A stretch of 64,000 bases of DNA from Prunus persica (Eukaryota > Streptophyta > Magnoliopsida > Rosales > Rosaceae). This document shows, in pieces, positions 13,888 through 26,106 of this stretch. The translations under genes were made by a program, and so were the position numbers. Numbering within the stretch: position 1 is the first letter of the stretch; each line of letters opens with the position of its first letter. Where the stretch lies: contig NC_034014.1 of the NCBI RefSeq assembly GCF_000346465.2, forward strand, positions 22,702,522-22,766,521. The letters are read 5' to 3'. Under the pieces are notes generated by a model that was given only the letters and a program-made list of their open reading frames with translations, ran no database searches and had not been told where the DNA came from.

Positions 13888-13890
<3 letters not shown>
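13752..13890 (-). other. 5' leader of CYCD5
   Basis: Sequence just upstream of the CYCD5 start is open in frame on the minus strand for about 100 bases but has no in-frame ATG, so 13751 is kept as the start. Confidence 0.5.

Positions 13891-13929
<39 letters not shown>
13891..13929. repeat. (GA)19 microsatellite in the CYCD5 5' region
   Basis: An unbroken GA run, reading as CT on the CYCD5 coding strand. It lies about 140 bp upstream of the start codon and probably within the 5' UTR. GA/CT runs of this kind are known binding sites of plant BBR/BPC proteins. Confidence 0.95.
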
Positions 13930-13932
<3 letters not shown>

Positions 13933-14077
13933 GACTAAAGAAAGTGGAATGTGGGGAGTGGGAAGGAAAAGTGGCGGTTTTGGTGCCGCCAAAATGACCG
14001 GATGAGATATAGAGGGGGAGTTAAATTAGCGGTTAGGGAGTTTAGTGGGTGTAGACTACCACTACACAGTATTCTGT

Positions 14078-14086
14078 AGTTATATA
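14078..14086 (-). promoter_or_regulatory. Candidate TATA box of CYCD5
   Basis: On the minus strand the bases read TATATAACT, about 330 bp upstream of the start codon. This would put the transcript start near 14050 and the CT tract in the 5' UTR. It rests on motif and position only. Confidence 0.4.
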
Positions 14087-14321
14087 CTGGTAGGCTGGTA
14101 GTAGTCCTATGATTTCTCATTCTCTCCAAATTTTAGGAGATTCTGGTTTTAAATTCCAATTTAATACCCTAGTTTTATGGAAGTCAAAATTTCTTATTCA
14201 ATAATGGCACTTTAAAGACCAGAATTAAAATTGCTTTAGGTTATGTCAAAGGATGAACTCCATATTTCATAAAATATTAAAAAATAAAAAGGATCAAATC
14301 CATAGATTTGGGTGAGGAGCT

Positions 14322-14520
14322 CTAAGTCACGTGGGATAGGTCAATTGGTTATTGTGCTCATCTTCTTGCACCCAAGTTTAATCTCCTTCCCTGTAGATTA
14401 ATGTTGTTTTGACTATTGCATTGTCAATCTGTCAATAGCATTTGGAGTTAGCCCAAAATGGTGAGGAAGAATTGAGTAATGAGTGAGGATTACAGTATGT
14501 CTAGGGTTTGAATCAAAAAA
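14322..14520 (+). repeat. tRNA-derived SINE copy, second family
   Basis: The A-box-like ATAGGTCAATTGGTTA at about 14336 is followed by the B-box-like CCAAGTTTAATCTCC at about 14373. The body downstream differs from the family at 3405 and 42665. The outer ends are approximate. Confidence 0.5.
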
Positions 14521-16118
14521 TATAACATATGTTACATGTTTTTATTTATAATTCAAGTTTTATAACACATTATATATTTTAATATAACGGTACTTGTCAT
14601 GTGTAGAGAACTCTTCATTTTTATTATTTTTTTCTTTTTTCTCAAGTAGGTGGGTTGAAATAGAAATTAATAGGGAAAAAAATCCATATCTTGACTTGCA
14701 TGCACTTATCCTGGTCATTTCAATTCAAACTTAGTTAAGTTTTAAACAATTAGTTTTTCTAATGGGTTATGCAAACGAATCATTTTATGAAGAAATCCAA
14801 AATATAAATAGAGATACTATTTCTTACATTTGGAATACTACTTTTGGGGAACGTACGTACCCTTAAATTTTGGACAGCTGTAGGATGGGAAGCTTTGTCC
14901 TGTCTGATTAAAAGAGTCTCGTTTGGCCCTTTGGTCCTAGGGTTCATCATCATCGACAGTTCTTCTCTCTCTCAGTGCCTTCTTCTTTTCTTCCAAGGGA
15001 GGGTCCTAAGGGTTGGAGAATGACAGAGTGTATGTCGTTGGTGTTTTGGTATGAAGTTGAACATGTAGAACCAAAAAAAAAATGTTAAAAAATAAAAGAA
15101 AAAAAGAACTGAAGTTAAGCATTATAGATCCTAATGGAAGATTGCTCTTCTTTTTTTCTTTTCTTTTTTCGTTCAATAAATTTATTGTACCAAAAAAAAT
15201 GCTCTTTTTCCGCTTAATTTGTGAATCGAAAATAGAAAGAAAAAAGGAAGGAAAAAAAAACACACACACCTTGTACCTTACTTGTTTGTACCAGCTGGAA
15301 TTATTGTCTGCCTTTGTTGTGTAATGTCATGCCAAATTATTGCCATGGTACACCACATATTTCCAATATATATTCCAAAGGAAAGGAAAAAAAAGGCATA
15401 TTTGTGAAGACATTATTATGAATTGGTAAGTAAATTTTGCTTATTTGCTTTGTCCACACCATGGCATCTATTGTTTTATTGATTGGCTTGTTTTCCTTCA
15501 TTTCCACAAGGCTCCATTTGTAATGATTGCATGTAGAGTTTACCATAAAACAATATTGTATGTATTCCATAAGGAAGTATGTTGTGATAGCTTTCCTCAT
15601 TATACAAAATTAATTAGGAAAACATTTTTAAGTTGATCATAAGTTCAATATTCAAATGGAAAAAGAAAAAAAAAAAAAAAAACCCCCCATACTATTTTTT
15701 TTTTTCCCTTTCTCTAAATAATTTAGTAAATATTTTTGTATTTATTCTTAAAATTCATGGAGAAGGTAAATTCTATGAACATATGTATTTGTATTCGTAT
15801 AAGCACACGAGTTTGAAAGAATGATGGTCCAAACATGATAACAACAATTTTAATAACTTTTCATCTTTGGGGTTTTCCTACTTTTTGTCCCTTTTGTTAA
15901 GGATGCTTTTAATTAATCACTGATTCTCTTTGGACACTTAGGATTTGATGAACCATTTGCAAAAGGTTTCCGTCTAAACAATTGGGTTTTGTTTAGGGTC
16001 TTAGCATTATTTAACTTCTAATATATTAAAACTTAAAGGCATTTGTCTATATCAACATTACACGGCTTTCAAGTCTAATTTGTCACCGGAAAAAAAAAAA
16101 CATGGTATAACTTTTTAG

Positions 16119-16405
16119 AGCATATTTACTTACTAGAAGCGGGGGAAATCATGAATCAGAGAATTTTTAGATGACGAAATTAAAATATTGGAATCAACTA
16201 TGCCTCTAGTTGATCTCATTCTCAATTTCGAGGGTATTTGATTACGGATTTTAAGGTGAAACTCACATAATTTTTTATTCTTTATGTGTTGTAAACACAA
16301 GGAAGTTAGGAATGGAAATAATTCTAATACCCATGTCTTAGTAAACACAGAAAAATTAAAAAATAAAAATATTATAATAACCATTCTTAATAAGTAAACA
16401 TGCTA
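16119..16405. mobile_element. Short-TIR non-autonomous DNA element (MITE)
   Basis: The left end AGCATATTTACTTACTAGAA and the right end (reverse complement AGCATGTTTACTTATTAAGA) are imperfect terminal inverted repeats about 287 bp apart. The interior right half (AACTCACATA ... TTAGGAAT ... TAATACCCATGT ... TAGTAAACAC) recurs in degraded form at about 47640-47750. No target-site duplication is clear and there is no coding capacity. Confidence 0.6.
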
Positions 16406-16904
16406 TTAATTTGTGAAAATTCATATGTTTTGTTGCACATATCTTTATATAAGTAATAAATTGTTTTTGGTAACAAAATGTCTATAAGTGAAATTAATTA
16501 TTAGTTAGCCAGGCAACACTAAGTATGGCCAAAAGGCAAAAGCTGAAGTGAGTTATTTTACGAGTGTAAGGTTATGATGGACATGCATTTCTTTTAGAAG
16601 GAAAACTGCAGGGTAAGCTTAGCTCTAAAGCAAAAATGATAAATGACGCAAGATCCAAAATCTGGTCTGTCAGTAAAATTGGTTAAATTCAACTTCATAA
16701 TTAGATAAGAATATTAATCCAGTCTCACCAAATAAATAGCTCAAATCCTCTCTCCCTCGATATAAAAACTGAATAGTAATATTTTCCTCCTAGATACCTT
16801 ACATGTCAAGTTGCGTGAATATAAATTGGAATTATACATGAGTGCTATTATTTTCTTACTCATCTTATCTTTCCTTTCATCCTTTATATAAATTTGAAAA
16901 AAAC

Positions 16905-17125
16905 ACAATCCTAGGTTTGGGCTGTGTTTGGGCTTGTGCCGTGCTTGAAGCGTGCTCGGGGCAAGCCCGACTCATGTTGGGCCATGGACCGGTCCGGTCC
17001 ATTGGACCTCATTTTTTAATCCTGGCCCGATCTAAGTTTTCGTGCCGTGCCGAACAAGGTCCATTAATATTTGTGCTCATGCCTTGTCGTGCCTCATTTA
17101 AACGAGTTGAGTTCGTGCCGTGCTG
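16905..17125. repeat. GC-rich dispersed repeat fragment
   Basis: A GC-richer island in AT-rich surroundings, with repeated TTGGGC, CGTGCCGTGC and GGACCGGTCCGG words. It resembles the patch near 2990-3180. It is probably a transposon remnant; the family is not identified. Confidence 0.35.
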
Positions 17126-19522
17126 GAGATGTTCTCTCATGCTAAAAAAGAAGGCATTTGATAAAACAATCACAGAACTTGAGAAAAAAAAAACTGCAAT
17201 TGAAGTAATGGCCAATGAAGAGGTGCTTGAGAAATCGGGCAATCTGCTAAAATAAAAAAAAATAAAAAATAAAAATAAAAAAGGGGAAGCCATAGAGAGA
17301 AAGCTATCAACAACCTATAGCTTGGGCAGGGAGTGAAAATCTTTTTTTTCATTATATGATGGGAAACCCATAAGTTATTATTTTCAAGGTGCGAAGAAAG
17401 AGAGTGTTACTGTTTTTTTTTCAAATTTACATGGTGGGTAAGAAGATAAAATATAGGGGATGAAAATAGCAACATACTTATACATTCAAATATGATTGCA
17501 CCGTATCACATATACTTCATCAACATAATTTGTTAAATTGTTTGACAAAACAACATTTCAAAAGTTTTTTTGTTTGTCAGACAATTTAACATGTTATATA
17601 TGTTATGTGAAAGTATTCGTGTTTGAGTATGTAAGTTAAGATTAATAGTAGAATTCAAAGATAAAAGGATATATAACTATTGAATTGGTGATACAAGACT
17701 GAGCTTAAAAGTTGATTATATGAAGATAATTAAGTAAAGGAGCATGTTCAAAAAGGTTACATTATCCAATTAATAAATGCCAGCTCTAAGACCAAGTTTT
17801 TGACCCTTGTAATTTTCACACCATCATCACACAAAACTTTATCACTTTGAATTGAACACATATATATATAGAAAATCAAAATTTGGTTTGGGCCACAATT
17901 AGAAAAGAGAGTAGAGGGGACTTAAGAAAATAAATAAAGATTGAAGAAGGGCACACGTGAATAAAAATTATAATTGCAGAGGGAGGAGCGTCTTCACGTG
18001 TGGAAAAGCTGGACCACTCCAGTCAGTGGTAGCAGCATGAAGAAGAAGAAGACGCTCCTCTGAGGACCTCATCTATCCAAAGTTGCCACCCACTCATAAT
18101 ACAATATGATCGATAATAATCAAATCAGTAATAAATAAATGAAAATATTTATATATATACAATATAATATAATATAATATTACTACTTGCATTTTGCAAG
18201 GTGGCTGGCAGCAAACTTGGGTCTTGGTTATAGGGCAGGGCAGGAGGAAGGAAGGGAACCTTTGACTCTGCAAAAATCTGCAAGCCCAAGATGGTCAGCA
18301 ACTAGCTTTGACCGTTTATGATATGTTGCTCTTTGTTGTTGTTTTTGCATTGCTTACAGATGCAGACTAGGTGGGGAAAATCATGGTTCCAAGACCAGGG
18401 TTTTTCACCATCAAATTGCGAGTTCTTTTGTTTCTTTATTATTATTATTCCTTGTTACGTCTAGTAATTCCATACTCCCTGATCAAAAGGACGAAATTGC
18501 CCTGCAATGCAATGAGTGGAAAACATTTTCGTGGGCAAAGGGACAATCATGTAACTAAGTTCGACTCTAAGATTTTGAGAGTCCTATGCGAAACTTAAAT
18601 TGAGATTCTCTCTCTATCATTTGACGTGAAAATACTATATATGAAAAATACAATAAATTGATGTCAAAAAATAATGAAACTAATGAACACAACTATTTTT
18701 CATGAAGACATATGCATAGTTTAATAGTAAAGTATGATAATGTTGTTTGGTTGGTCATGCTGTGCGGTGCACCACTTGCACACCTTTAGGGTTGGCCCTG
18801 CATGTAGCATTCAGCAAACACCATCTGACACTTTAAGTTAGTAATGTGACATTTAAGAACGAAAAACTTTATACAAAAAGCTCTAAAGGGCTGGTTTTGT
18901 TTGCGGATTACATATTTAGAAAATGAGTATGAGATTTCATCCATATGTGGTAAGTACATTCTAGCATAAGATTTCGATGCCTGTTAAATGAGTACGTGAT
19001 ACTCATGAAGGCGGAAGTTGAAGCCATGCCCCTTTGAGTATGCAACTCTCATGCTTGGGATTGCATTTGGTAAAAAATCCATCATGATTTTTACTCCTTG
19101 TATGAGATTGTTGCTGCCTCTTTACACCTTAAAAGAGGGAAATAGCTTTGCATGCCGCATGTTATGTTGTCCCTCTCTCCATCTGAGTTATGCAGCTTTC
19201 ACGAAAGCGCTTTTTGCAGTAAGCCTTACCTGCAGGCCCAAAATCATTTTCTCAATGAAACTGCAATATCTGGCTCTGGCCCCTTACTAATAAATACATT
19301 TCAAGTTTCTTCTGAACAAAGACTCTTCTCCTCCTTGGCGCTCGTTTATTCTCACTTCTTGTTCATATACGAAATCTCTGCTCACAAGTATTGGCACAAA
19401 ACTTCCAAAATACTTTCCGTTAAGCAAATATGGTAGCTGACGTTAAGCCAACTTCGGGTATTCGTATCGGTATACAGTCATTTGGTTTACGAATAAAGTC
19501 AAGTTTGATGTCCATAATATAA

Positions 19523-19562
<40 letters not shown>
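19523..19562. repeat. (AT)n(GT)n compound microsatellite
   Basis: An AT run passes directly into a GT run, with no gene nearby. Confidence 0.95.
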
Positions 19563-19563
<1 letters not shown>

Positions 19564-20077
19564 GAAGTCATAGGGAAGCTAATTATATTTTCAGGAAGCA
19601 TAGACCAATGGCAAAGGCTTGAACAACAATGGTAAAGCCAAACTATTGGCCTCAAAATGGATTCTCAGCCCATATTGGTTTGGGTGTAGTCGTCCAACGG
19701 TTTCCAGCGTGGGCCTCTCATCTGTTCGTTATTTCAACAAGAGCTTTGCTAAATTTAAAACTGTAAACTAAAACATATGTACCAATAAAAAGATAATTGG
19801 AAAGCAAACTCGTTATTCTAGATAGGTTAATAATCAATTATATGAAGAAGTATGTGGAAGTGCTTCTCCCCATAAGTGATTATAACCCTTCCATAATTAC
19901 TCCCAAACGAACCCTAATTATCCAACAGAGTCATAATCACGTTGGTTGGTCTTTTTTTTCTTTTTTCTTCTCTTAGGCTGAACTTATGTAAGGATAGTTT
20001 CACTATTGTATTTTCTTTTATGTTATTTGGAATTTGAGTTTTTGCGCTATAGCTTCAATAAAGTATTGGAGTCATTT

Positions 20078-20209
20078 TATAGTGTGGGCCTTATATATGG
20101 CCCTTAGGTGAGGTTATTTCCTAACCGTTGGATCAAACTAACCAATTTGATCCAACGATTAAGAGATAGAACCTTACCTAAGAGCCATATATATAAGGCT
20201 CCCACTATA
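20078..20209. mobile_element. Hairpin MITE
   Basis: The two arms are nearly full-length inverted copies. The left arm runs TATAGTGTGGGCC ... TTATATATGGC ... CTTAGGTGAGGTT ... CCGTTGGATCAAA. The right arm is its complement, TTTGATCCAACG ... AACCTTACCTAAG ... GCCATATATATAAGG ... CCCACTATA. They are separated by only about 10 bp, so a transcript would fold into a hairpin of about 60 bp. It has no coding capacity. Confidence 0.8.
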
Positions 20210-20900
20210 GAATTCTTGTAAAGTGTTGAGCCTATTGAGTTGGACTCATATAGTCATGTGAATTAGAGCTTTCATTTCGGGTTTAATAGTTATTGGGCCT
20301 ATATATGAGTTGGGGTTTGAAAAATAGTTTGACTTTCAGAGCCGGTTGCTTTATAGAATCGATTCTTTTTTAGGTGGTATATAAGATGCTCTTTATATGT
20401 GGTCTCCTTAACATTATTCTTTTATTAAACGGTTACAAAGAAGAGATTATGGTAGAAATTTTATGCAACTAGACCAAATCATCATGATTGTAGTTACTTC
20501 ATTTTCTTTCATACCTAACCTATTACGAGGTTTCCAATTTGTAATTGTACACATAAAACTAACGGTGGAATATGAGACATGTCCTTGTCAATGTCATGTA
20601 GTTGATAACGACGAGGCACGTCTCCCTCGTCCACTTTTATTCAATTGTCAAATTGGCATCCATCCCTCCCATGCAACTATGTTATGACAGAAGACAGATC
20701 CTCACCACCAACCAACTAGTATATATTTATTTCATGCCAACCTTTTTTCCCCCGACAAAACCAAAAAAATTGTTTGATTTATTAGTACCCAAAAAATCAC
20801 GATGAGCTGTATTGATCCAAAATAGTAGATCAGAGCAGATTTTTTTATGCAAAACAAAACATCTTTGTCTTTCCCCTCCCCTGTTTTGATAATGACAGTT

Positions 20901-21116
20901 AAAGCAGTTGGGAACGTTGAAGGGCAAAACGCGGGAGGCGCCTAAAGCAGACTGGAAAAATGCACGGTCCTCCTGACCTGAGGTGTGAGTGATTCAGCAA
21001 ATGCCCAAAAACGGCCACGTTTAGGGGAGTCTCTCACCGCCCGATATTTTTGGGGTGCAATGAGGACTGCGCTGACAGTTAGACAAAGAGAGGAAGAGAT
21101 AGAGGCCCTCCATTTT
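20901..21116 (+). promoter_or_regulatory. BT4-like gene proximal promoter region
   Basis: A GC-richer stretch immediately upstream of the TATA box. It includes GGCCACGTTTAGG near 21013, whose CACGT core can act as an ABRE/G-box-like element. The assignment is by position. Confidence 0.35.
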
Positions 21117-21124
21117 TATATATA
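21117..21124 (+). promoter_or_regulatory. TATA box of the BT4-like gene
   Basis: TATATATA within CATTTTTATATATAGGAGC. It lies about 35 bp upstream of a plausible start of transcription and of a purine-rich leader that ends in a canonical donor at 21353. Confidence 0.6.
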
Positions 21125-21149
21125 GGAGCTTGGGATGTTGCAGAAATCT

Positions 21150-22140
21150 CACGTGTCGTGCCCAAGTCCCAGCCTCCCTCTCAACAAAGAGGGAGAGAAA
21201 CAGAGAGTGAGAGGAAGAACACCCAAGGAGGAGGAAAAAACCAAACAAAAGGGCTTGGTTATTTGGGTGACGCTTCTCAGAGGAAACGATATCGTCGTTG
21301 GGAAAGTGATTCTTCCACTGCTTTGCTCCCAAAAATCCATCTTTTCAAAAGGGTAAGTGGTATTTTTGTTTTTGTTTTTGTTTTTCCTTTTGTTCTTCCG
21401 AGAATTGAATTGAATGACTGGAAAGAAATGGGTTTATGGGTTATTGGGTTGTGATCTTCTTGAGCTCAAAAGAAAAGAACTTGATGATAATAGGTAGGTT
21501 GTTTTGAAATTTTTGAATCCAAAAAGAGGAAAATTTGATGTTCACTATTGTATTAATGAAAGTGAGATAGAGGTTATGAATGGTGGTGGCTTCAATATTT
21601 TTGTCCACTTGCATAATTAAACTTTTGTTGGCTCTATCAGATCCAAGAATTGGCAAGTTGAATTGTCTCTTCTTGGGCACTTGAATATTGTTGTTGATTG
21701 TTTGATTGGTTCTTTGCGGCCGGCATGTCTTTTCTGGGAGACATCCAAAAGGTCCTGAACTTTCCATTGTATATGGGAGAGATCTTATTGTGCTGTTGGA
21801 TCTATTTGTATTGTGTTTACTTTTTTACTTTTTAGCAAAAGATGATCTGGTTCTTATATGCTTAGTTTCGTGGGTTATGTATTACGTTAGAACCTCAAAA
21901 CCTTGCTCTCCTCCTTGAAAACAATGCCTTAACTGACTAATCTCAGAAACAGGCCATTTCTGATGGTAATTCTCTAATACAAAATTGATAGATACTCTCA
22001 CCAAAAGGGGAAAAAAAGATACCACCTCTGTAAAATATTTTATAAATATGCAATTAATTGTGCATATTGAATCCTTTTGATCTGAGATATATCTCTTAAA
22101 CTGGTTATCATACTTCTGCAGATCCGGAGCTTAGACACTA
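21150..22140 (+). other. 5' leader of the BT4-like gene with a UTR intron
   Basis: A purine-rich first leader exon ends at 21352, followed by GTAAGTGG. The intron runs to a TTCTGCAG acceptor at 22121. The second exon carries about 19 bases of leader before the ATG at 22141. The long 5' intron (about 770 bp) may influence expression; that is inference. Confidence 0.6.
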
Positions 22141-24733
22141 ATGTGTAAGGTGGACACCATCCATGAGGGATCTGCCCCTGTTTCCAAGGAAGTCTCCCGA
22201 ACGATTCCTCCATGGCCTGGTCCTGTGACAAACAATTTTCATAAGGGGTTATCAATTGATGGATCACCACAAAGGGGGTACAGCTGTGTTTCTACAGCAA
22301 CAAAAGATTCATGGGAGCGCCTCTTTGATGAAGGTTATAGAGCAGATGTTTCTGTTAATACTGATGATGGTGGCATTATCTATGCCCATGCTAACATTCT
22401 TGTAAGTTTAGTTATTCAACATCGATTAAGATATGTGAAGTGATCTTCCCTAAATTCTGTTGCAGTCCTCCTAGAGCCTTAATTTGATAATAGATGTGTT
22501 GTTGGAGAGAAAGGCCAAACTATTCAGGGTTTAATAGATGATTTTGTAAGTCACTTATTTATAAATTGTTTTACCACAAAATGATGTAGTCGTATCATAT
22601 GAAACTTGTAAACACAGTCATACCAATTGTAAGTAGACATTGCTTTCCAGATATGACAATGGAGTTGATATTAGGCATGCTAACATTGTACTTGGATGCT
22701 ATTCTGACAGGGCATGGCTTCTCCTGCAATGAAAGGCTTGTTGAAGCAATCAAGCCGGTTTCATCGTCAACGATCAATCTCAATTCTTGGAGTTCCACAT
22801 GACGCAGTTCGAGTTTTTATTCGATTCTTGTATTCTTCCTGGTAATGATTTTTCCCATGGGTGCTTCTCTTTTACTGAATTTCTTGGAGTTAATGTGATG
22901 CCTAGGAATTGGCCATTAAGTGAGACTTCATACCTGAACGTAGGAGAGGATATGAAACTTCATCTTTTAACAGTTTCTAGCGCGTGTTGAAAAACCAAGT
23001 CTGATAGTTTTTTTTTCTTCTGGTTGAATGCTTTATTAACCTGAACAACACCAAGACCAATAAAACTTGAACAATACTACTGGAATATTAGAACATTTCT
23101 CCATTTTCAAACTAGTAGTCACACTAAATCCATTAAAGGATGTTATTGACACAAGTTTTGAAATTTGTTGCAATTCCAAGTTGGAACAATACTTTGTGTA
23201 CTGATTGTTACTGGTGTTTCTTGTTTAGTTATGAAAAAAAGGAAATGGAGGAGTTTGTCGTGCACTTGTTAGTGCTTTCTCATGTCTATATGGTTCCTCA
23301 GTTGAAGCAAGAGTGTGAGAAGAAGCTGGAGCATGGCTTGCTTACCACAGAGAATGTAGTTGACATATTTCAACTGGCATTACTGTGTGATGCCCCTCGA
23401 CTTAGCCTCATTTGTCACCGTATGATCCTGAAGAACTTTAAAACTGTTTGTACAACTACAGGATGGAAAGTGATGAAGAAGAGTCACCCTGCACTAGAAA
23501 AGGAGCTCGTGGAGTCCATGATTGAAGAAGATAATGTAAGCGATCTGTTTGGCTTCTTCTTTTGTTTTCTGTATCACCATGGAAAGTCATGCTAAAGTTC
23601 ATTCATGTGTGAATTCTTTTTCAGAGGCAAAAGGAGAGGATCAAAAAAGTAAATGAGAGGAAAATATACTTGCTATTGTATGAGGCAATGGAGGCTCTTG
23701 TTCATATATACAAAGACGGTTGTCAAACAATTGGACCATCTGATAAGGACTTTGAAGAGAACCAGGCTCCTTGTAAGTATGTAGCCTGTAAAGGACTGGA
23801 ATTGCTGGTTCGTCATTTTGCTGGTTGTAAGTTGAGAGTCCCTGGTGGTTGCATTCATTGCAAGAGGATGTGGCAGCTGCTGGAGTTACACTCCCGCCTT
23901 TGTGCTAATTCCCATACCTGCAGGGTTCCTTTGTGCAGGTGTGCCTACTAATCTTTCTTTGTTTTTTTTGTTTTTTTCCTTTGTATTTCTTTTGATTATG
24001 GGGAGGGGGACACAAGGGTCGAACTCTTGCCATGGGTAGAGTAAGTGCTCTAATCCCTAGAGCTATAAGCCCCCATCCTTTTCCCATTTAGTTTCAATAA
24101 CCGTTGCAGGCTTGAGGTTAGAGCGTCCAACCCAAAACCAATCGGCAATGGGTGGAAAGGCAACAAGCCCCTTAATGTGCAGTAGGACTTGAGCCAAACA
24201 CGTAGACAACTTATATTTAGTGACGTGGATCCCGTGTGGCTCAGTTTTGGGCCTACGTGGATTGTCTGTTTTAGTACCATGTAGAATTAAGAGCATTCAA
24301 CTCCTCATACCAGTTGACAATGGGTGGAGAGGTCTAAGACCTTATGTATTGTGTCGCAAGGCTTAAAGTTCCTGAAGCGAGATTTTGTACTCTCAACAAA
24401 TTTAGCTAACAGAGGCATGGAACACACTGCTAGATTGATTTAAGTAGGAGATATCATAGGCCAGTTGTCTATATAGGTTTGATAGTTGACGTTCTGAATG
24501 GTTTTGCTTTGTTTTAGACTGCATGCTATGTCTTACTCTTACACTAGGTTCTGAACTTTTTCACTCACTCTGGCAAATTTTTTCATTTCAGGAATTTTAA
24601 GGAGAGAATTAAGAAACAGAGTAAGAAAGACGAGATTAGGTGGAAAATGTTAGTGAAGAAGATTTTGAGAACAAAGAGAATCGCGGGAGCACCGTTCATT
24701 TCATCAGCAAAGGTCAGCTCTTTGTGGCAATGA
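22141..24733 (+). CDS. BT4: BTB/POZ and TAZ domain protein, BT4-like
   Basis: BT proteins are plant scaffolds that join a BTB domain (dimerisation, CUL3 contact), a TAZ zinc-binding domain and a C-terminal calmodulin-binding helix. They act in nucleus and cytosol in hormone, nutrient and stress responses. Coding exons: 22141-22401, 22711-22841, 23229-23535, 23625-23938 and 24592-24733, giving 384 residues. The BTB domain spans about 57-170 (SWERLFDEGYRADVSVNTDD, GVPHDAVRVFIRFLYSS, then HLLVLSHVYMVPQLKQECE). A BACK-like linker follows. TAZ at about 250-340 shows the expected His/Cys pattern: RHFAGCK, CIHCKRMWQLLELHSRLC, HTCRVPLC. The tail RNFKERIKKQSKKDEIRWK is basic and amphipathic, as in the calmodulin-binding segment. 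Phases close exactly. The tail and length match BT4 best among BT1-5. Confidence 0.9.
23992..24075 (-). repeat. tRNA-derived SINE in BT4 intron
   Basis: Read on the minus strand, TTATAGCTCTAGGGATTAGAGCACTT closely resembles the D-arm region of a tRNA (A box), and GAGTTCGACCC is a good B box. It sits antisense inside the 653-bp last intron of the BT4-like gene. No acceptor stem or full cloverleaf forms. Confidence 0.6.
24110..24360. repeat. Probable LTR or other retroelement fragment in BT4 intron
   Basis: Two diverged copies of a phrase occur about 190 bp apart: CCAATCGGCAATGGGTGGAAAGG at about 24138 and CCAGTTGACAATGGGTGGAGAGG at about 24310. The style recalls plant LTR sequences, but no paired termini are seen. 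Confidence 0.35.
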
Positions 24734-26106
24734 AGTCTTTGTTCCAGCGGAACCTGATTTAGTTGTTCATTTGCTGTGATTAAACCAGTGTTCCTTTGTA
24801 TCTCAATCTGTAATTTAAAACAAGCAGAGAATCACTTCCTGTCTGTTCAAGAAATTCCGGAATCCCGGTTAACTCACAAATATAAAGACTTAAATATATA
24901 TTTTGGTTCTATAAAAAAAAAATATATATATATATATATATATCATGTTTAGTTTTAAGTATATTTGGGAAAGTATAAGTTATATCTAAGAACTTAAATC
25001 TTGAACAACCATATTTATTAGTCTTTTCAGTCTTGAAAATCAATGTTTTCTCTCTAAGCATTTTCCGTTTATTATAGGGCACCTTTGCTTGGTGATCAAA
25101 TGGATAAATATAAGAGCAGCATATATAATCACGAGCTCATCATCAGGAGAAAAGCTTGTATATCACGGGGATAACATTGTTTTGCTATCCTCAACCAATT
25201 ATGTTCCCCATACGTGATAAAAATTGAACGTAAAGCCATCTAAGATTGAAAATTTTGAGCCATTGATTTCTAGATTTATTTGGCTTTCATAAAGCCTAAA
25301 GGTGTTTACAGTAATGGTTAGTCTTTCTTTGCTTTTCTTAAAGTGGGCTTGTGTTTAAGTAGCGATCGAACTTGGGTTGTCCTTAAAGTTTGAATATCTG
25401 AACTTTGACAATATGTCCCTTCTCCTTCCTCATTTCTTCCAATAGATTTGACATATTATCCAAGTGGGGTAGGGAAAAGAATTAAAGAAGACAACAATGC
25501 AGAAGAATAGCTACTTATTATTGATTTTATAATTTATCAAATAAATGCAGACCCCAACCAACATCATGACCACCGACATCAAAACATTCTGCTTCCTTCA
25601 AAATGTGTGGGACTCTGGATCTAGATGAAGAAACCTAAGCCTATCTATCGCATATGTGTTGGAGCAGAAAAAACCCAAAACAAAAAAATCTAAATATTTG
25701 TAACTTTGCTTTTCCTTTTTTCATCTGTTGTACATGTTCTCATTTGATGCCTTTTCTTTTAGTTGGATGATCCTTCAAATGGCATATGCTCTTCTAAATA
25801 ATATTCAATATTTAACTTGTTGGACTATGCATACCCGATTCTCATACAAAATCTGTTGCTTCCCCTGGGTAACTGGCTGGAACTCCTCTATGTGGAATGG
25901 GATCTTCTTTATATTGGAAGACTTTCAAAAGTGCCTTCCCTTCTGCATTCTTCTACTCCTTTGACATGCTTGTAACAAACAAAACAAATATACGGGTGCT
26001 GTCCTGCTGCTTCTTCAATCGGACGTATCATCGACGGCCATGGTAGAATCCACCTAATAATTTAGGTATCCTCCTAAAAGGTTCATGTGCTTCATATACA
26101 CAAACT
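24734..26106. other. Spacer between convergent BT4-like and formin genes
   Basis: It contains the 3' UTRs of two convergent genes and an (AT)n run at 24922-24943. I see no further gene. Confidence 0.5.
24922..24943. repeat. (AT)n microsatellite
   Basis: A simple AT run following a poly-A stretch, just downstream of the BT4-like gene. Confidence 0.9.

Larger units (their letters stand above)
14130..20900. other. 7-kb repeat-rich intergenic region
   Basis: I recognise no gene here. It contains a SINE (14322-14520), a short-TIR MITE (16119-16405), a GC-rich dispersed patch (about 16905-17125), an (AT)n(GT)n microsatellite (19523-19562) and a hairpin MITE (20078-20209). The rest is AT-rich with poly-A/T runs. 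Open frames of up to about 140 codons here (for example 16842-17255) come from the repeats and match no family I know. Confidence 0.55.

Noticed and set aside
16842..17255. 137-codon plus-strand ORF
   Set aside because: Spans a GC-rich dispersed repeat and a poly-A tract; no domain and no splice context.
20078..20209. miRNA precursor
   Set aside because: Both arms pair end to end like a MITE, and neither contains a mature sequence I recognise from conserved plant miRNAs.
23992..24075. tRNA gene
   Set aside because: A and B boxes are good but no acceptor stem or anticodon arm forms; the same holds for the other SINE copies.
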